From NCBI RefSeq assembly GCF_017309385.1, contig NZ_JAFJMJ010000001.1, positions 2,914,001 to 2,978,000 of the forward strand: a DNA stretch of 64,000 nt, written 5' to 3'. This stretch comes from Amycolatopsis sp. 195334CR (lineage in GTDB: Bacteria; Actinomycetota; Actinomycetes; Mycobacteriales; Pseudonocardiaceae). Each line of letters starts with the position of its first letter. The first letter of the stretch is position 1. Positions 1 to 7,760 of the stretch are shown one piece after another. The translations under genes and the position numbers were made by a program. The notes beneath the pieces were generated by a model that saw nothing but the letters and a program-made list of their open reading frames with translations, was not told the DNA's origin and made no database searches.

Positions 1-435
1 GGTCTGGAGTTTGCCGTCCCCGCGCAGGGAAGCGATGCGGTCGTCGGCGAGCAACTGCGGCCCGGACCGCCCGAACACCACGATCGGGCTGTCCGCGAGC
101 ACCAGACCGTCGAGCCGGTCCTCGGTCCAGCGCACGATGGCCACCGTGCTCGACGGCGAAGCTCCCGGGCGCAGGCCGTTTTCCTCGGCCACCGCGGTGA
201 TCGAGGCGGCGAGTACGGCGGCGAGATCGGCCTCGGGCGCGGCACGCAGACCCTCCGCGAGACGGGCCGAGAGCAGTCCGGCGTACCAGCCGCCGCTGGG
301 CACGTCCGGGCTCGGCGCGGTGGCGCCGTCGAGCAGCACCACCGCGTTGTCCAGAACCAGGAGGTGGTCCTCGCTCGGGCGCGGACACCCGTCCGCCCCG
401 ACGCCTGCCTGTTCGGCGACCTCGATCACGGGCAT
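1..435 (-). CDS. PP2C-like protein phosphatase, N-terminal part (runs off left edge)
   Basis: The minus-strand frame is open from an ATG at 435 to the window edge, giving 145 residues without a stop. It reads like the N-terminal half of a small actinobacterial PP2C-type serine/threonine phosphatase: an early acidic DGAT segment at about residues 36-39 where PP2C enzymes bind metal, a SSTV stretch near residue 97 and an LADSPIVVF stretch near residue 115 corresponding to the usual GDS strand. The usual DG-x-GG motif is not perfect, so activity is uncertain. It diverges from the HTH/Clp-N gene pair across a 61-base gap filled with inverted repeats. The C-terminal half, with the remaining metal ligands, lies outside the window. 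Confidence 0.55.
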   Translation of the reverse strand, partial: MPVIEVAEQAGVGADGCPRPSEDHLLVLDNAVVLLDGATAPSPDVPSGGWYAGLLSARLAEGLRAAPEADLAAVLAASITAVAEENGLRPGASPSSTVAIVRWTEDRLDGLVLADSPIVVFGRSGPQLLADDRIASLRGDGKLQT

Positions 436-450
436 GCGCCGACGATAGCC

Positions 451-494
451 GTCAACGGCGGTTGACAACGCCGGATTGTCAATCTACGTTGACA
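451..494 (+). promoter_or_regulatory. Operator array and promoter of the HTH/Clp-N pair
   Basis: A TTGAC-type half-site occurs four times in alternating orientation: GTCAAC 451-456, GTTGAC 461-466, TTGTCAA 476-482 and GTTGACA 488-494. TTGACAA (462-468) and TTGTCAA (476-482) are a perfect inverted repeat with a 7-base spacer. The same bases form a good promoter: -35 TTGACA at 462-467, 17 bases, -10 TACGTT at 485-490, placing the transcript start at about the ATG at 497. An HTH protein binding here would block the promoter; autoregulation is inferred. Confidence 0.6.
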
Positions 495-496
495 TC

Positions 497-706
497 ATGA
501 CGGAAGCGACGGATCTGGCCGAGCGGGCGGGCGACCGCGATCCCCGGGTGGGATTGCGCGCGGTCGCGGCGCTCCGCCGGTTGCTGGAACAACTGGAAGC
601 GGTGCAGGTGCGCAGTGCGCGGGTGCACGGCTGGTCGTGGCAGGAGATCGCCGGTGAGCTGGGCGTGACCCGCCAGGCCGTGCACAAGAAGTACGGGAGG
701 AGCTGA
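497..706 (+). CDS. Small helix-turn-helix protein
   Basis: This 69-residue protein has an acidic N-terminal helix region followed by a helix-turn-helix at about residues 46-67 (WSWQEIAGELGVTRQAVHKK), a DNA-recognition motif of the kind seen in small actinobacterial regulators. ATG 497 is chosen over the upstream TTG at 476 because a -10 box (485-490) ends 6 bases before it, making the mRNA leaderless. Its stop is 1 base from the next gene, a Clp-N protein, so the two are co-transcribed; small HTH genes paired with Clp N-domain genes are common in actinobacteria. The target is not proven, but the TTGAC repeats immediately upstream are the obvious candidate. Confidence 0.75.
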   Translation: MTEATDLAERAGDRDPRVGLRAVAALRRLLEQLEAVQVRSARVHGWSWQEIAGELGVTRQAVHKKYGRS

Positions 707-707
707 G

Positions 708-1256
708 ATGTTCGAACGATTCACCGTCGGCGCGCGCCTGAGCGTGGTCGGCGCGCAGGAGGTGGCGCGCGACGCGGGCGCCGGGGAGATCGGGCCCGAG
801 CACCTGCTGATCGCCTTGCGCGGCAACGCCGACGGCCCGGTCGCGGAACTGCTCGACGCGCGGTTGCCCGACCAGGCCGGGCTGATCGCGCAGTTCGAGG
901 AGATCCGACGGCGCGGCGGGCTCAGCGACGCCGACACCGAAGCGCTGGAGCAACTGGGGATCGACGTGTTCAAGATCGTCGACGCGGTCGAGCGCTCGCA
1001 CGGCGAATACGCACTCGCGGGCCGCGCGCCGCAGTCCCGCCGCCGGTTGAGGCACCTGCCGTTCACCAGGGAGGCCAAGGCCGCGCTCGAAGGGAGTCTG
1101 CGCGAGGCGACGGAAATGGGTGACCGCCACATCGGCAGCGAGCACCTGCTGCTCGCGCTGACCGTGCAACCGGGTCTCGCCGCCGACCAGCTCGCCGCGC
1201 ACGGCATCACCGTCGCGAGCGTGCGGCTGGCGCTATCCCGCCGTCGTACCGCGTGA
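708..1256 (+). CDS. Clp amino-terminal (double Clp-N) domain protein
   Basis: The protein (182 aa) carries two Clp-N repeats, about residues 5-75 and 105-178, each with the characteristic GxEHLLLAL helix (IGPEHLLIALRG near 27 and IGSEHLLLAL near 143). It has no AAA+ ATPase domain, so it is not a ClpC/ClpA unfoldase; stand-alone Clp-N proteins are thought to bind substrates or adaptor partners. A GGGAGGAG ribosome site precedes ATG 708, and the gene starts 1 base after the HTH gene stop. Its 3' end overlaps the convergent YczE-like gene by 24 bases. A role in presenting the HTH partner to ClpCP is a reasonable inference only. Confidence 0.8.
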   Translation: MFERFTVGARLSVVGAQEVARDAGAGEIGPEHLLIALRGNADGPVAELLDARLPDQAGLIAQFEEIRRRGGLSDADTEALEQLGIDVFKIVDAVERSHGEYALAGRAPQSRRRLRHLPFTREAKAALEGSLREATEMGDRHIGSEHLLLALTVQPGLAADQLAAHGITVASVRLALSRRRTA

Positions 1257-1883
1257 GCGCGGCCGCCAGGCCACGTAGCCGAGCATCCACTGGGTGAGCG
1301 GGCCGATCGAGACCGCGTAGAGCACGGTGCCCAGGCCGACGGTGCCGCCGAGCAACCAGCCGCCCGCCAGCACGACGATCTCGATCAGCGTCCGCACCAG
1401 GCGGACCGACCAGCCGGTGCGGGCGGCCAGGCCGGTCATCAGCCCGTCGCGCGGGCCGGGGCCGAGGCGGGCGCCGACGTAGGTGGCGGTGGCGAGCGCG
1501 TTCAGCACCACCCCGCCGACCAGCAGCACCACCTGCCAGAACAGGTCGTGCTGATCGGGCAGCACCAGGCGCACCGCGTCCACGGTGACCGAGATGATCA
1601 GCACGTTGGCCACGGTGCCGATGCCGGGCCGCTGGCGGAGCGGGATCCACAGCAGCAGCACGACCAGTGACGCGATCCCGGTGACCGTGCCGAACGACAG
1701 GCCGACCTGCTTCATCACGCCTTCGTGCAGCACGTCCCACGGGTCCAGCCCGAGGCCGGCTCGAGTCAGCATGGCCATGCTCGCGCCGTAGAGCGCGAGT
1801 CCGCCGATCAGCTGCGGGAAGCGCCGTCCGGGATCGACGGTCGCCTTGACGGGGTGCAATTCCAACTGGGCCACATGTCCCAC
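1233..1883 (-). CDS. YczE/YitT-like integral membrane protein
   Basis: A 216-residue hydrophobic protein with about five predicted membrane segments (roughly 25-45, 55-75, 85-105, 115-135, 165-205) and the family signature region GLGLDPWDVLHEG near residues 43-55. Function of YczE-like proteins is not settled; they are suspected small-molecule transporters. The gene is divergent from a MocR-type regulator with only about 50 bases between, a pairing widely seen in bacteria and taken to mean that the regulator controls this membrane protein. The start is a GTG at 1883, with an alternative GTG at 1874. The 3' end overlaps the Clp-N gene tail to tail. Confidence 0.75.
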   Translation of the reverse strand: MGHVAQLELHPVKATVDPGRRFPQLIGGLALYGASMAMLTRAGLGLDPWDVLHEGVMKQVGLSFGTVTGIASLVVLLLWIPLRQRPGIGTVANVLIISVTVDAVRLVLPDQHDLFWQVVLLVGGVVLNALATATYVGARLGPGPRDGLMTGLAARTGWSVRLVRTLIEIVVLAGGWLLGGTVGLGTVLYAVSIGPLTQWMLGYVAWRPRSRGTTAG

Positions 1884-1911
1884 TATCGGAAAGAGTGGCT
1901 CGATTTACCAT

Positions 1912-1933
1912 GGCCAATTGGCAATAATTGGCC
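1912..1933. promoter_or_regulatory. MocR operator, inverted repeat with 6-base spacer
   Basis: GGCCAATT (1912-1919) and AATTGGCC (1926-1933) are perfect 8-base inverted arms; inside them GCCAATTGGC (1913-1922) is itself a palindrome. The repeat lies directly before the ATG of the MocR regulator, in the 52-base gap to the divergent YczE-like gene, the expected position for an operator controlling both. Confidence 0.6.
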
Positions 1934-1935
1934 TT

Positions 1936-3378
1936 ATGAACGAAGCACTCCCACCAGGTGGACGGGTATCCGGCAGTCGACTGGCCACCATGCTGGGGGT
2001 GTGGCGGAAGAGCGGCTCGCGGCAGGGCGCGGCCGACCTCGCCGCGGCCATCGAACTGCAGGTGTTCGACGGCCAGCTCCCGCTGGGCACCCGGCTGCCC
2101 GCCGAGCGGGAGCTGGCCGAGGCACTCGGGGCGAGCCGGACCATGGTCGGCGCCGCGCTGGACCGGCTGCGCGCGGACGGCGTGGTGGCCAGCAGGCGCG
2201 GCTCCGGCTCGTGGATCACTTCCCCGCGCAAGGCGCTTCCGGACGCCGAGCCGTCCGGGCGCGGCCTGATCGACTTCGCGCGCGCGGCCCCGCCCGCGGT
2301 CGCCGGGCTCATCCCCGCGGTGGACTCGGCGAGGAACCTGCTCGCCGCGGAACTGCCCGAGCACGGGTACTTCGACCAGGGCCTGCCGTTGCTGCGGGAG
2401 CGCATCGCGGCGCGGTTCACCGCCCGCGGCCTGCCCACCACGCCGGACGAGGTGATGATCACCAACGGCGCGCACCACGCGTTCGTGCTGGCCCTGCGCA
2501 TGCTCGCCGGGCCGGGCGACCGGGTGCTGGTCGAGCAGCCGACCTATCCGAACGCGCTGGAGGCGATCCGCGGGGTGCACGCCACCGCCGTCCCGGTCGC
2601 GCTCGGCGACGGCGGCTGGGACCTCGACGGCATCGAGGCGGTGCTGCGGCAGGCCTCGCCCCGGCTGGCCTACCTGGTGGTCGACTTCCACAACCCGACC
2701 GGGCACCGGCTCGACGCGGCCGGGCGCGAACGGCTCGGTTCGCTGCTGACCCGCGCCCGCACGCCGGCCGTGATCGACGAAACCCTGGTGGAACTGGATT
2801 TGGAGGGTGATCCGCTCGACGGGCCGCCGCCGCTGGGGAGGTTCGCGCCGGACTGGACGATCACCATCGGCTCGGCGTCGAAATCGCACTGGGGCGGCCT
2901 GCGGATCGGCTGGATGCGGGCCCCGGAGGAGCTGCTCGGGCGGCTGCGGTCGGCCCGGTACGCGATCGACCTCGGTTCACCGGTGCTGGAGCAGCTGATC
3001 TTCGCGGAACTGCTCGCCGATCCGCGGCCACGACTGGCCGAGCGGCGCGGCGAGCTGCGCGACCGGCGGGACGCGCTGGTCGGAGCGCTGCGGTGGTACT
3101 GCCCGGACTGGGAGTTCCTCGTGCCCGCCGGCGGGCTTTCGGTGTGGTGCAAGCTGCCCGAGCCGATGAGCACGCGGCTGGCGGTGACCGCGGCGAACCA
3201 CGGACTGCAGATCGCGCCGGGTTCGCGCTTCGGCGTGCACGGCGGCCTCGAACGACGGCTGCGGTTGCCGTTCGCGCTGCCTGCGGACCAGATCCACGAC
3301 GCCGTCCGGCGGCTGAGCACGGCAGCGGCGGCGGTCCGCGGCTGCGACCGGTCCGGATTGGACGTGCCGGTGGCCTGA
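1936..3378 (+). CDS. MocR-type regulator (GntR winged helix fused to aminotransferase fold)
   Basis: The 480-residue protein begins with a GntR-family winged helix at about residues 22-95 (LPAERELAEALGASRTMV near 55) and continues into a full class I aminotransferase fold. The PLP lysine is K316 in GSASKSHWGG, and the DFHNPTG loop near residue 253 is intact. MocR proteins use PLP or a substrate adduct as effector and usually control PLP, GABA or transporter genes. ATG 1936 is chosen because it follows the operator; upstream in-frame codons lie inside regulatory sequence. It is divergent from the YczE-like gene, its likely target. The 3' end leads into a run of hairpins starting 20 bases after the stop. 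Confidence 0.88.
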   Translation: MNEALPPGGRVSGSRLATMLGVWRKSGSRQGAADLAAAIELQVFDGQLPLGTRLPAERELAEALGASRTMVGAALDRLRADGVVASRRGSGSWITSPRKALPDAEPSGRGLIDFARAAPPAVAGLIPAVDSARNLLAAELPEHGYFDQGLPLLRERIAARFTARGLPTTPDEVMITNGAHHAFVLALRMLAGPGDRVLVEQPTYPNALEAIRGVHATAVPVALGDGGWDLDGIEAVLRQASPRLAYLVVDFHNPTGHRLDAAGRERLGSLLTRARTPAVIDETLVELDLEGDPLDGPPPLGRFAPDWTITIGSASKSHWGGLRIGWMRAPEELLGRLRSARYAIDLGSPVLEQLIFAELLADPRPRLAERRGELRDRRDALVGALRWYCPDWEFLVPAGGLSVWCKLPEPMSTRLAVTAANHGLQIAPGSRFGVHGGLERRLRLPFALPADQIHDAVRRLSTAAAAVRGCDRSGLDVPVA

Positions 3379-3397
3379 ACCAGCCGCGAAAACACGA

Positions 3398-3784
3398 TGC
3401 GGCCGGTGCACTGGATTTGGTCCGTCGCTTCCAGGGAGGTGAAACGGCGATGGAATCCAGCGCACCGGCCGCACGGCCGCCGCAGCTTCCCGGCACAGCC
3501 CCTCGACGTGCCGGGAAGCGCGCGGCCTCAGGCTCGTACCGGGTGGTTGCCGCTGCTCGGCGCGGTGAGCAGCGGCGCCCGGTATGAGCCCGGTGCGGGC
3601 CCCGGCGTCGCAGGGGCAGTGCGACGCCGGGGCCAGGTCCCGAAACGGCCGGGCGCGGTCGGCCGAACGGGAAGCTTGATGGGCGAACGGAACAACGAAG
3701 ACCCCGATGAATGGCGGAGGCAAAGGACTCCGAACAGCGCAACGCGGGAGAAGTTGATCTTGAACTGAACGCAGTTCTCCCCGC
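3398..3784. other. Intergenic region of six successive inverted repeats
   Basis: The 420-base gap between convergent genes holds six inverted repeats in a row. (1) 3398-3417 with 3454-3473: 20-base arms, one mismatch. (2) 3485-3496 with 3508-3519: 12 bases, perfect. (3) 3531-3543 with 3578-3590: 13 bases, one mismatch, enclosing 3550-3558 with 3567-3575 (9 bases, perfect). (4) 3598-3612 with 3620-3634: 15 bases, perfect. (5) 3646-3651 with 3660-3665. (6) 3744-3752 with 3775-3784: one bulge. Gaps between hairpins 1 to 4 are only 7-11 bases. An ATG at 3450 with a GGGAGG site could encode 45 Ala/Arg-rich residues (to 3587), but the hairpins run through it. This looks like a structured RNA or repeat element rather than one terminator. 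Confidence 0.6.
3598..3634. terminator. 15-bp perfect hairpin, likely terminator
   Basis: Arms 3598-3612 and 3620-3634 pair over 15 bases with a 7-base loop. No U-run follows, as is usual for high-GC actinobacterial terminators. It lies between the convergent MocR and secreted-protein genes and could serve both strands. Confidence 0.5.
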
Positions 3785-3798
3785 GGGACCGGGTGGGG

Positions 3799-4878
3799 TC
3801 AGTCGGGGGAGGTGGTCGGCAGGGCGGCGTCCCTGCCCGCACCGTCGGCCGCGTGGTCGCGGCTGGTGCCGATCAGCCGGAGCTGGGTCGTGCTGTCCGA
3901 AGAGGTCAGCACGCCGAAGTGACCCCGGCCGCCGTTGTTGTCCTGCCCCGGGTGGGCGGACGCGGAATGCCCGGCTGGTGCGCAGGGCGGTGCCGATGGC
4001 GCGCTGCCGCCCGGTGAACCGCCGCCACCGCCGGAACCGGCGCGCACCTTGGCGTCGTCGTCCGACTTGGGCGCGGGGGCCACGGGAGCGGGCGCGGGTT
4101 TGTCCTTGACCGGCGCGGTGACCGTGGTCAGCTGCGCGGGGGTGACCCTGGCGGGTTCCGGCTCGTCGGCCGGAGCTTCGGTGGTCCCGGTGGCGGCGGG
4201 CGCGTCGGCCGGCTCGACCACGGCGATCGTGCTAGTGCGGCCGCGCGCGTCGCCGGTGGCGGGCGCGGGCCAGGCGTCGAAACCGCTGTCCAGCTCGGGA
4301 ATCGTGACCACGATGTCCGTGCCGCCGGGGCAGTGGTCGATCGGCGCCACGATGGGCGCGATGATCGGCTTGAGCACCGCGTCACCGACCGAGCCGACGG
4401 TGCTGGTGACCGCGTTGAGCACGCCGCCGACGGTGTTCACCAGGCCGCCGAGCAGGCCGCCGCCGCTGGACTGCGGCTTCACCGGCTCGGGCTCCGGCTC
4501 GTCCTCGACAGTCGAGGTGGCCGTGGTGGCCAGCGCGGTCGAGCTGGTCTCCGGCTCGGTGGTCTTCGGCGATTTCGCCTGCTGGGTACTGGTTTTCCCG
4601 GTCGACGGGGTGGCTTCCGGCTCGGCCGTCTCGGTGGACGGCTCCTCGGCGGGCTCGCTGGCCGCCGGGGCCGAAGTGGTCTCGGCGGTCACCGCGGCCG
4701 TGGTGGAGGACTGGCCGGTACCGCTGGAGGTGCTGGTGTCGTCGGCCCAGGCGGCCGAGCTGAAGGTGAAGGTGAGCGCGGCCCCGGCGACGGTGAGACC
4801 GGCGGTGACCAGGAACCGGCGCGCGGCAGCACGAACGGCGGAGCGGCGCTCCGTTTCCGTTGTGCTGTGCACCGCCAT
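3799..4878 (-). CDS. Secreted Ala/Thr/Pro-rich protein of unknown function
   Basis: I do not recognise a family. The 359-residue product has a signal peptide (basic start, hydrophobic stretch at about residues 22-42, likely cleavage after SSAAWA), then a Thr/Ser/Glu/Pro-rich low-complexity segment to about residue 130, a short Gly-rich hydrophobic patch (GGGLLGGLVNTVGGVLNA), a central part with two Cys and more Pro/Ala-rich spacers. Such composition suggests an exported, wall- or envelope-associated protein. ATG 4878 is preferred over an in-frame start 41 codons upstream because AGGACGG precedes it and the signal peptide follows directly. It is monocistronic and convergent with MocR across the hairpin region. 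Confidence 0.6.
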   Translation of the reverse strand: MAVHSTTETERRSAVRAAARRFLVTAGLTVAGAALTFTFSSAAWADDTSTSSGTGQSSTTAAVTAETTSAPAASEPAEEPSTETAEPEATPSTGKTSTQQAKSPKTTEPETSSTALATTATSTVEDEPEPEPVKPQSSGGGLLGGLVNTVGGVLNAVTSTVGSVGDAVLKPIIAPIVAPIDHCPGGTDIVVTIPELDSGFDAWPAPATGDARGRTSTIAVVEPADAPAATGTTEAPADEPEPARVTPAQLTTVTAPVKDKPAPAPVAPAPKSDDDAKVRAGSGGGGGSPGGSAPSAPPCAPAGHSASAHPGQDNNGGRGHFGVLTSSDSTTQLRLIGTSRDHAADGAGRDAALPTTSPD

Positions 4879-5183
4879 CACCACCGTCCTGGACCGGGTG
4901 CCCGGAAGATCGTCGGTTCGCTGGGGACGGGGGGAACTGTCGAAACCTGCGACGGACCCCCGGGTTCGCCTTCTTTCTAGCATTCGTGTGGAGTGTTTCA
5001 CTTCGATCGCGTTCGATCCACCCCGGAAGGCGGAACAGGGCTACCGTGCCCGGTGGCTCTCCGCTGGTTGTTGATCACTCACCGTTGCCCACCCGGGGGT
5101 GCGCACGACCACCCGGTTGCGCTGAGTGTAACCAGCCGGCCCGCTTTCCGTGTCCGATTCGGACCCCGAGCACCGGGCGCGGC
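4879..5183. other. Intergenic region, promoter side of the secreted-protein gene
   Basis: About 300 bases with no supported gene. It must hold the promoter of the secreted-protein gene on the minus strand. I note a repeated TTCGATC at about 5000-5020 but no clear -10/-35 pair, no strong hairpin and no mobile element. Confidence 0.4.
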
Positions 5184-6350
5184 CTAGCCGGCCAACTTGT
5201 GCAGGCGCACGATCGCTTCGTCGAGCACCTCGTCCCGCTTACAGAAAGCGAACCTCAGCACGTGCTGCCACTCGTCCGGGTGGTCTGTGAACACCTTGAC
5301 CGGAACGGCGGCCACGCCGACCCGTTCCGGCAGCTGCCAGGCCAGTTCCGCGGCGTCGGTGAAGCCGAGCGGACGCACGTCGGCGCAGATGAAGTAGGTC
5401 CCCGCGCTCGGCCGGACGGCGAACCCGGCCTCGGCCAGGCCGGCGGCGAGCCGGTCGCGCTTGGCCGACAGCGACCGCCGCAGCTGCTCGACCCACTCCA
5501 GTTCGTGCTCCAGCGCGTGGGCCACCGCCGGTTGCAGCGGGCCGCCGGAGACGAAGGTGATGAACTGCTTGGCCGCCTTCACCGCGGCCACCAGCTCGGG
5601 CGTCGAGCAGACCCAGCCGATCTTCCAGCCGGTGCAGTTGAACGTCTTCCCAGCGCTGGAGATGCCGACCGTGCGCTCGCGCATGCTGGGGAAACCGGCC
5701 AGCGGCAGGTGCTCGGCGTCGTCGAAGACCAGGTGCTCGTAGACCTCGTCGGTGATCGCGATCAGGTCGTGGTCCACGCAGATCGCGGCGAGCGCGGTCA
5801 GCTCGGCCGGGGTGAACACGGTGCCGGTCGGGTTGTGCGGCGAGTTGACCAGGATGGCCCGCGTCTTCGGGGTGACCGCCGCGCGCACGGCCTCGGTGTC
5901 CAGCGCGAACCGGCCGTCCCGCTCGACCAGCGAGACCACCCGCCGGGTGGCGCCCGCGAGCGCGACGGCGGCCGCGTACGAGTCGTAGTAGGGCTCGATC
6001 ACGATCACCTCGTCGCCCGGCTGCGTGAGCGCGAGCAGGCTGGCGGCGATCGCCTCGGTGGCGCCGGCGGTGACGAGGATCTCGCCGTCGGGGTCGTAGT
6101 CGAGGCCGTAGCGGGCGCGGTGCGCGGAGATCGCCTTGCGCAGTTCGGGGCGGCCGGGACCCGGCGGGTACTGGTTCGCGCCCCCGAACAGCGCGTCCTT
6201 CGCCGCGTCGAGCATCCCGGCGGGGCCGTCGGTGTCGGGAAAGCCCTGGCCGAGGTTGACCGCCCCGGTGGCGGTGGCCAGTGCGGTCATCTCGGCGAAG
6301 ATCGTCGAAGTGAACGGCTGCAGACGGGGGACGAGAGCTGGTTCGCGCAC
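5184..6350 (-). CDS. dapC: N-succinyldiaminopimelate aminotransferase (DapC-type)
   Basis: A 388-residue class I PLP aminotransferase. The PLP lysine is K235 in SSAGKTFNCTGWKIGW, with NSPHNPTG (169-176) and DEVYEHL (201-207) completing the cofactor pocket. The opening (FAEMTALATATGAVNLGQGFPD) and the NCTGWKIGW segment closely match what I recall of M. tuberculosis DapC (Rv0858c), which transfers an amino group in the succinylase branch of lysine/meso-DAP synthesis; meso-DAP also cross-links the peptidoglycan of these bacteria. Related enzymes include kynurenine and methionine aminotransferases, so substrate is inferred. Its start is only 29 bases from the divergent DUF445 gene, so promoters must overlap. 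Confidence 0.75.
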   Translation of the reverse strand: MREPALVPRLQPFTSTIFAEMTALATATGAVNLGQGFPDTDGPAGMLDAAKDALFGGANQYPPGPGRPELRKAISAHRARYGLDYDPDGEILVTAGATEAIAASLLALTQPGDEVIVIEPYYDSYAAAVALAGATRRVVSLVERDGRFALDTEAVRAAVTPKTRAILVNSPHNPTGTVFTPAELTALAAICVDHDLIAITDEVYEHLVFDDAEHLPLAGFPSMRERTVGISSAGKTFNCTGWKIGWVCSTPELVAAVKAAKQFITFVSGGPLQPAVAHALEHELEWVEQLRRSLSAKRDRLAAGLAEAGFAVRPSAGTYFICADVRPLGFTDAAELAWQLPERVGVAAVPVKVFTDHPDEWQHVLRFAFCKRDEVLDEAIVRLHKLAG

Positions 6351-6379
6351 AAGGGTGAATCTTCACGGAGAATGGCGGT

Positions 6380-7666
6380 GTGGAGCAACTGACGAAGCCC
6401 GCCGACCCGCCGGGCGGACTGGCCGGCGAGGAAGCCAAGCGCGCCGGCCTGCGGAAGATGAAGCTGGTCGCGCTGTCCTTCCTCCTCGGCGCGTTCGTGA
6501 TCTTCCTGCTGACCAGCTGGGCCCAGTCGGCCGGGTGGCCGGGCTGGGTGGGGTACGTCCGGGCGGCCGCGGAGGCGGGCATGGTCGGCGCGCTGGCCGA
6601 CTGGTTCGCGGTGACCGCGTTGTTCCGCCACCCGCTGGGGATCAAGATCCCGCACACCGCGATCATCCCGAACAAGAAGGACACCCTCGGCAAGAGCCTC
6701 GGCGAGTTCGTCGGCAGCAACTTCCTGTCCGAGGCGGTGGTCCGGGACAAGCTGCGCCGGATCGGCATCTCCGAACGGCTCGGCGGCTGGCTTTCGCAGC
6801 CGGAGAACGCCGACCGGGTGACCTCCGAGCTGGCCACCGTGCTGCGGGGCGCGGTGACCGTGCTCCGCGACGACGACGTGCAGGCGGTGGTGGAGCAGGC
6901 CGTCACCCGCCGCCTGCTGGACCGGCCGTGGGGCCCGCCGCTGGGCAGGCTGCTGGCCTCGGTGTTCGCCGACGGCGCGCACCACAAGCTGGTCGACCTG
7001 CTGTGCGACCGCGGGTACGAGTGGGTGCGGGACAACCACACCTCGATGCTGCGGGTGGTCTCCGACCGCGCGCCGAGCTGGTCGCCGAAGTTCGTCGACG
7101 AGATGCTGGCGGACAAGGTCTACGGCGAGGTGCTCTCCTTCGCCTGGGCGATCAAGACCGACGTGAACCACCCGATGCGGCTGGCGCTGGACAAGTTCCT
7201 CGGCGAGTTCGCGCAGGACCTGCAGTCCGACCCGAAGACGATGGAGCGCGCGGAGCAGGTCAAGCAGCAGGTGATCGAGCACCAGGAGGTGCAGAAGCTG
7301 ATCGGCTCGGCGTGGGGCACGGCCAAGGGCATGCTGCTGACCGCCGCCGAGGACCCGTCGAGCGAGCTGCGCAAGCGCGTGCGCGACGGCCTGCTCAGCC
7401 TGGGCGGCAAGCTGAAGTCCGACGACTCCCTGCGGGAGAAGGTGGACGGCTGGGTCGAAGGCGCGGCGGCGTACGTGGTGCTGAACTACTCCAACGAGAT
7501 CACCACGATCATCACCGACACCGTGGAGCGCTGGGACGCCGAGGAGACCTCGCGGAAGATCGAGCTCCAGGTGGGCCGCGACCTCCAGTTCATCCGGATC
7601 AACGGCACCGTGGTGGGCGCGCTGGCCGGACTGCTCATCTACACGCTGGCGCAACTGCTCTTCTGA
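6380..7666 (+). CDS. DUF445 family membrane protein
   Basis: The 428-residue protein matches DUF445: a hydrophobic segment at about 27-46, then the family hallmark GALADWFAVTALFRHPLG near residues 72-89 followed by IPHTAIIPNKKD, a long helical middle, and a C-terminal membrane segment (about 408-428, GTVVGALAGLLIYTLAQLLF). It is therefore anchored at both ends. The biochemical role of DUF445 is unknown. GTG 6380 follows a GGAG site at 6367. The gene is divergent from dapC with a very short shared control region and is followed by a weak hairpin. Confidence 0.85.
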   Translation: MEQLTKPADPPGGLAGEEAKRAGLRKMKLVALSFLLGAFVIFLLTSWAQSAGWPGWVGYVRAAAEAGMVGALADWFAVTALFRHPLGIKIPHTAIIPNKKDTLGKSLGEFVGSNFLSEAVVRDKLRRIGISERLGGWLSQPENADRVTSELATVLRGAVTVLRDDDVQAVVEQAVTRRLLDRPWGPPLGRLLASVFADGAHHKLVDLLCDRGYEWVRDNHTSMLRVVSDRAPSWSPKFVDEMLADKVYGEVLSFAWAIKTDVNHPMRLALDKFLGEFAQDLQSDPKTMERAEQVKQQVIEHQEVQKLIGSAWGTAKGMLLTAAEDPSSELRKRVRDGLLSLGGKLKSDDSLREKVDGWVEGAAAYVVLNYSNEITTIITDTVERWDAEETSRKIELQVGRDLQFIRINGTVVGALAGLLIYTLAQLLF

Positions 7667-7675
7667 TTTTTCCCG

Positions 7676-7700
7676 CGGCGGGTGTCGAACGGGCCCGCCG
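7676..7700 (+). terminator. Weak GC-rich terminator hairpin
   Basis: CGGCGGG (7676-7682) pairs with CCCGCCG (7694-7700) ten bases after the DUF445 stop. The stop is followed by a short T-run (ATTTTT) placed before, not after, the stem. Confidence 0.3.
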
Positions 7701-7760
7701 TCGTTCGTAGCCAAGGTGAGGGACCGGCACCGGGCCGGTCACCGCGCACCGGAGGCACCC

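Noticed and set aside
3450..3587. 45-codon frame as a real small gene
   Set aside because: It has a ribosome site but its codons pass through three hairpins, composition is Ala/Arg-rich and no family is recognised; left as a possibility inside the structured region.
4333..4980. Long plus-strand frames opposite the secreted-protein gene
   Set aside because: High-GC shadow frames; the minus strand has a signal peptide, ribosome site and natural composition.
5239..7116. A long minus-strand frame across dapC and DUF445
   Set aside because: Overlaps two clear genes in other frames and has no start context or recognisable family.
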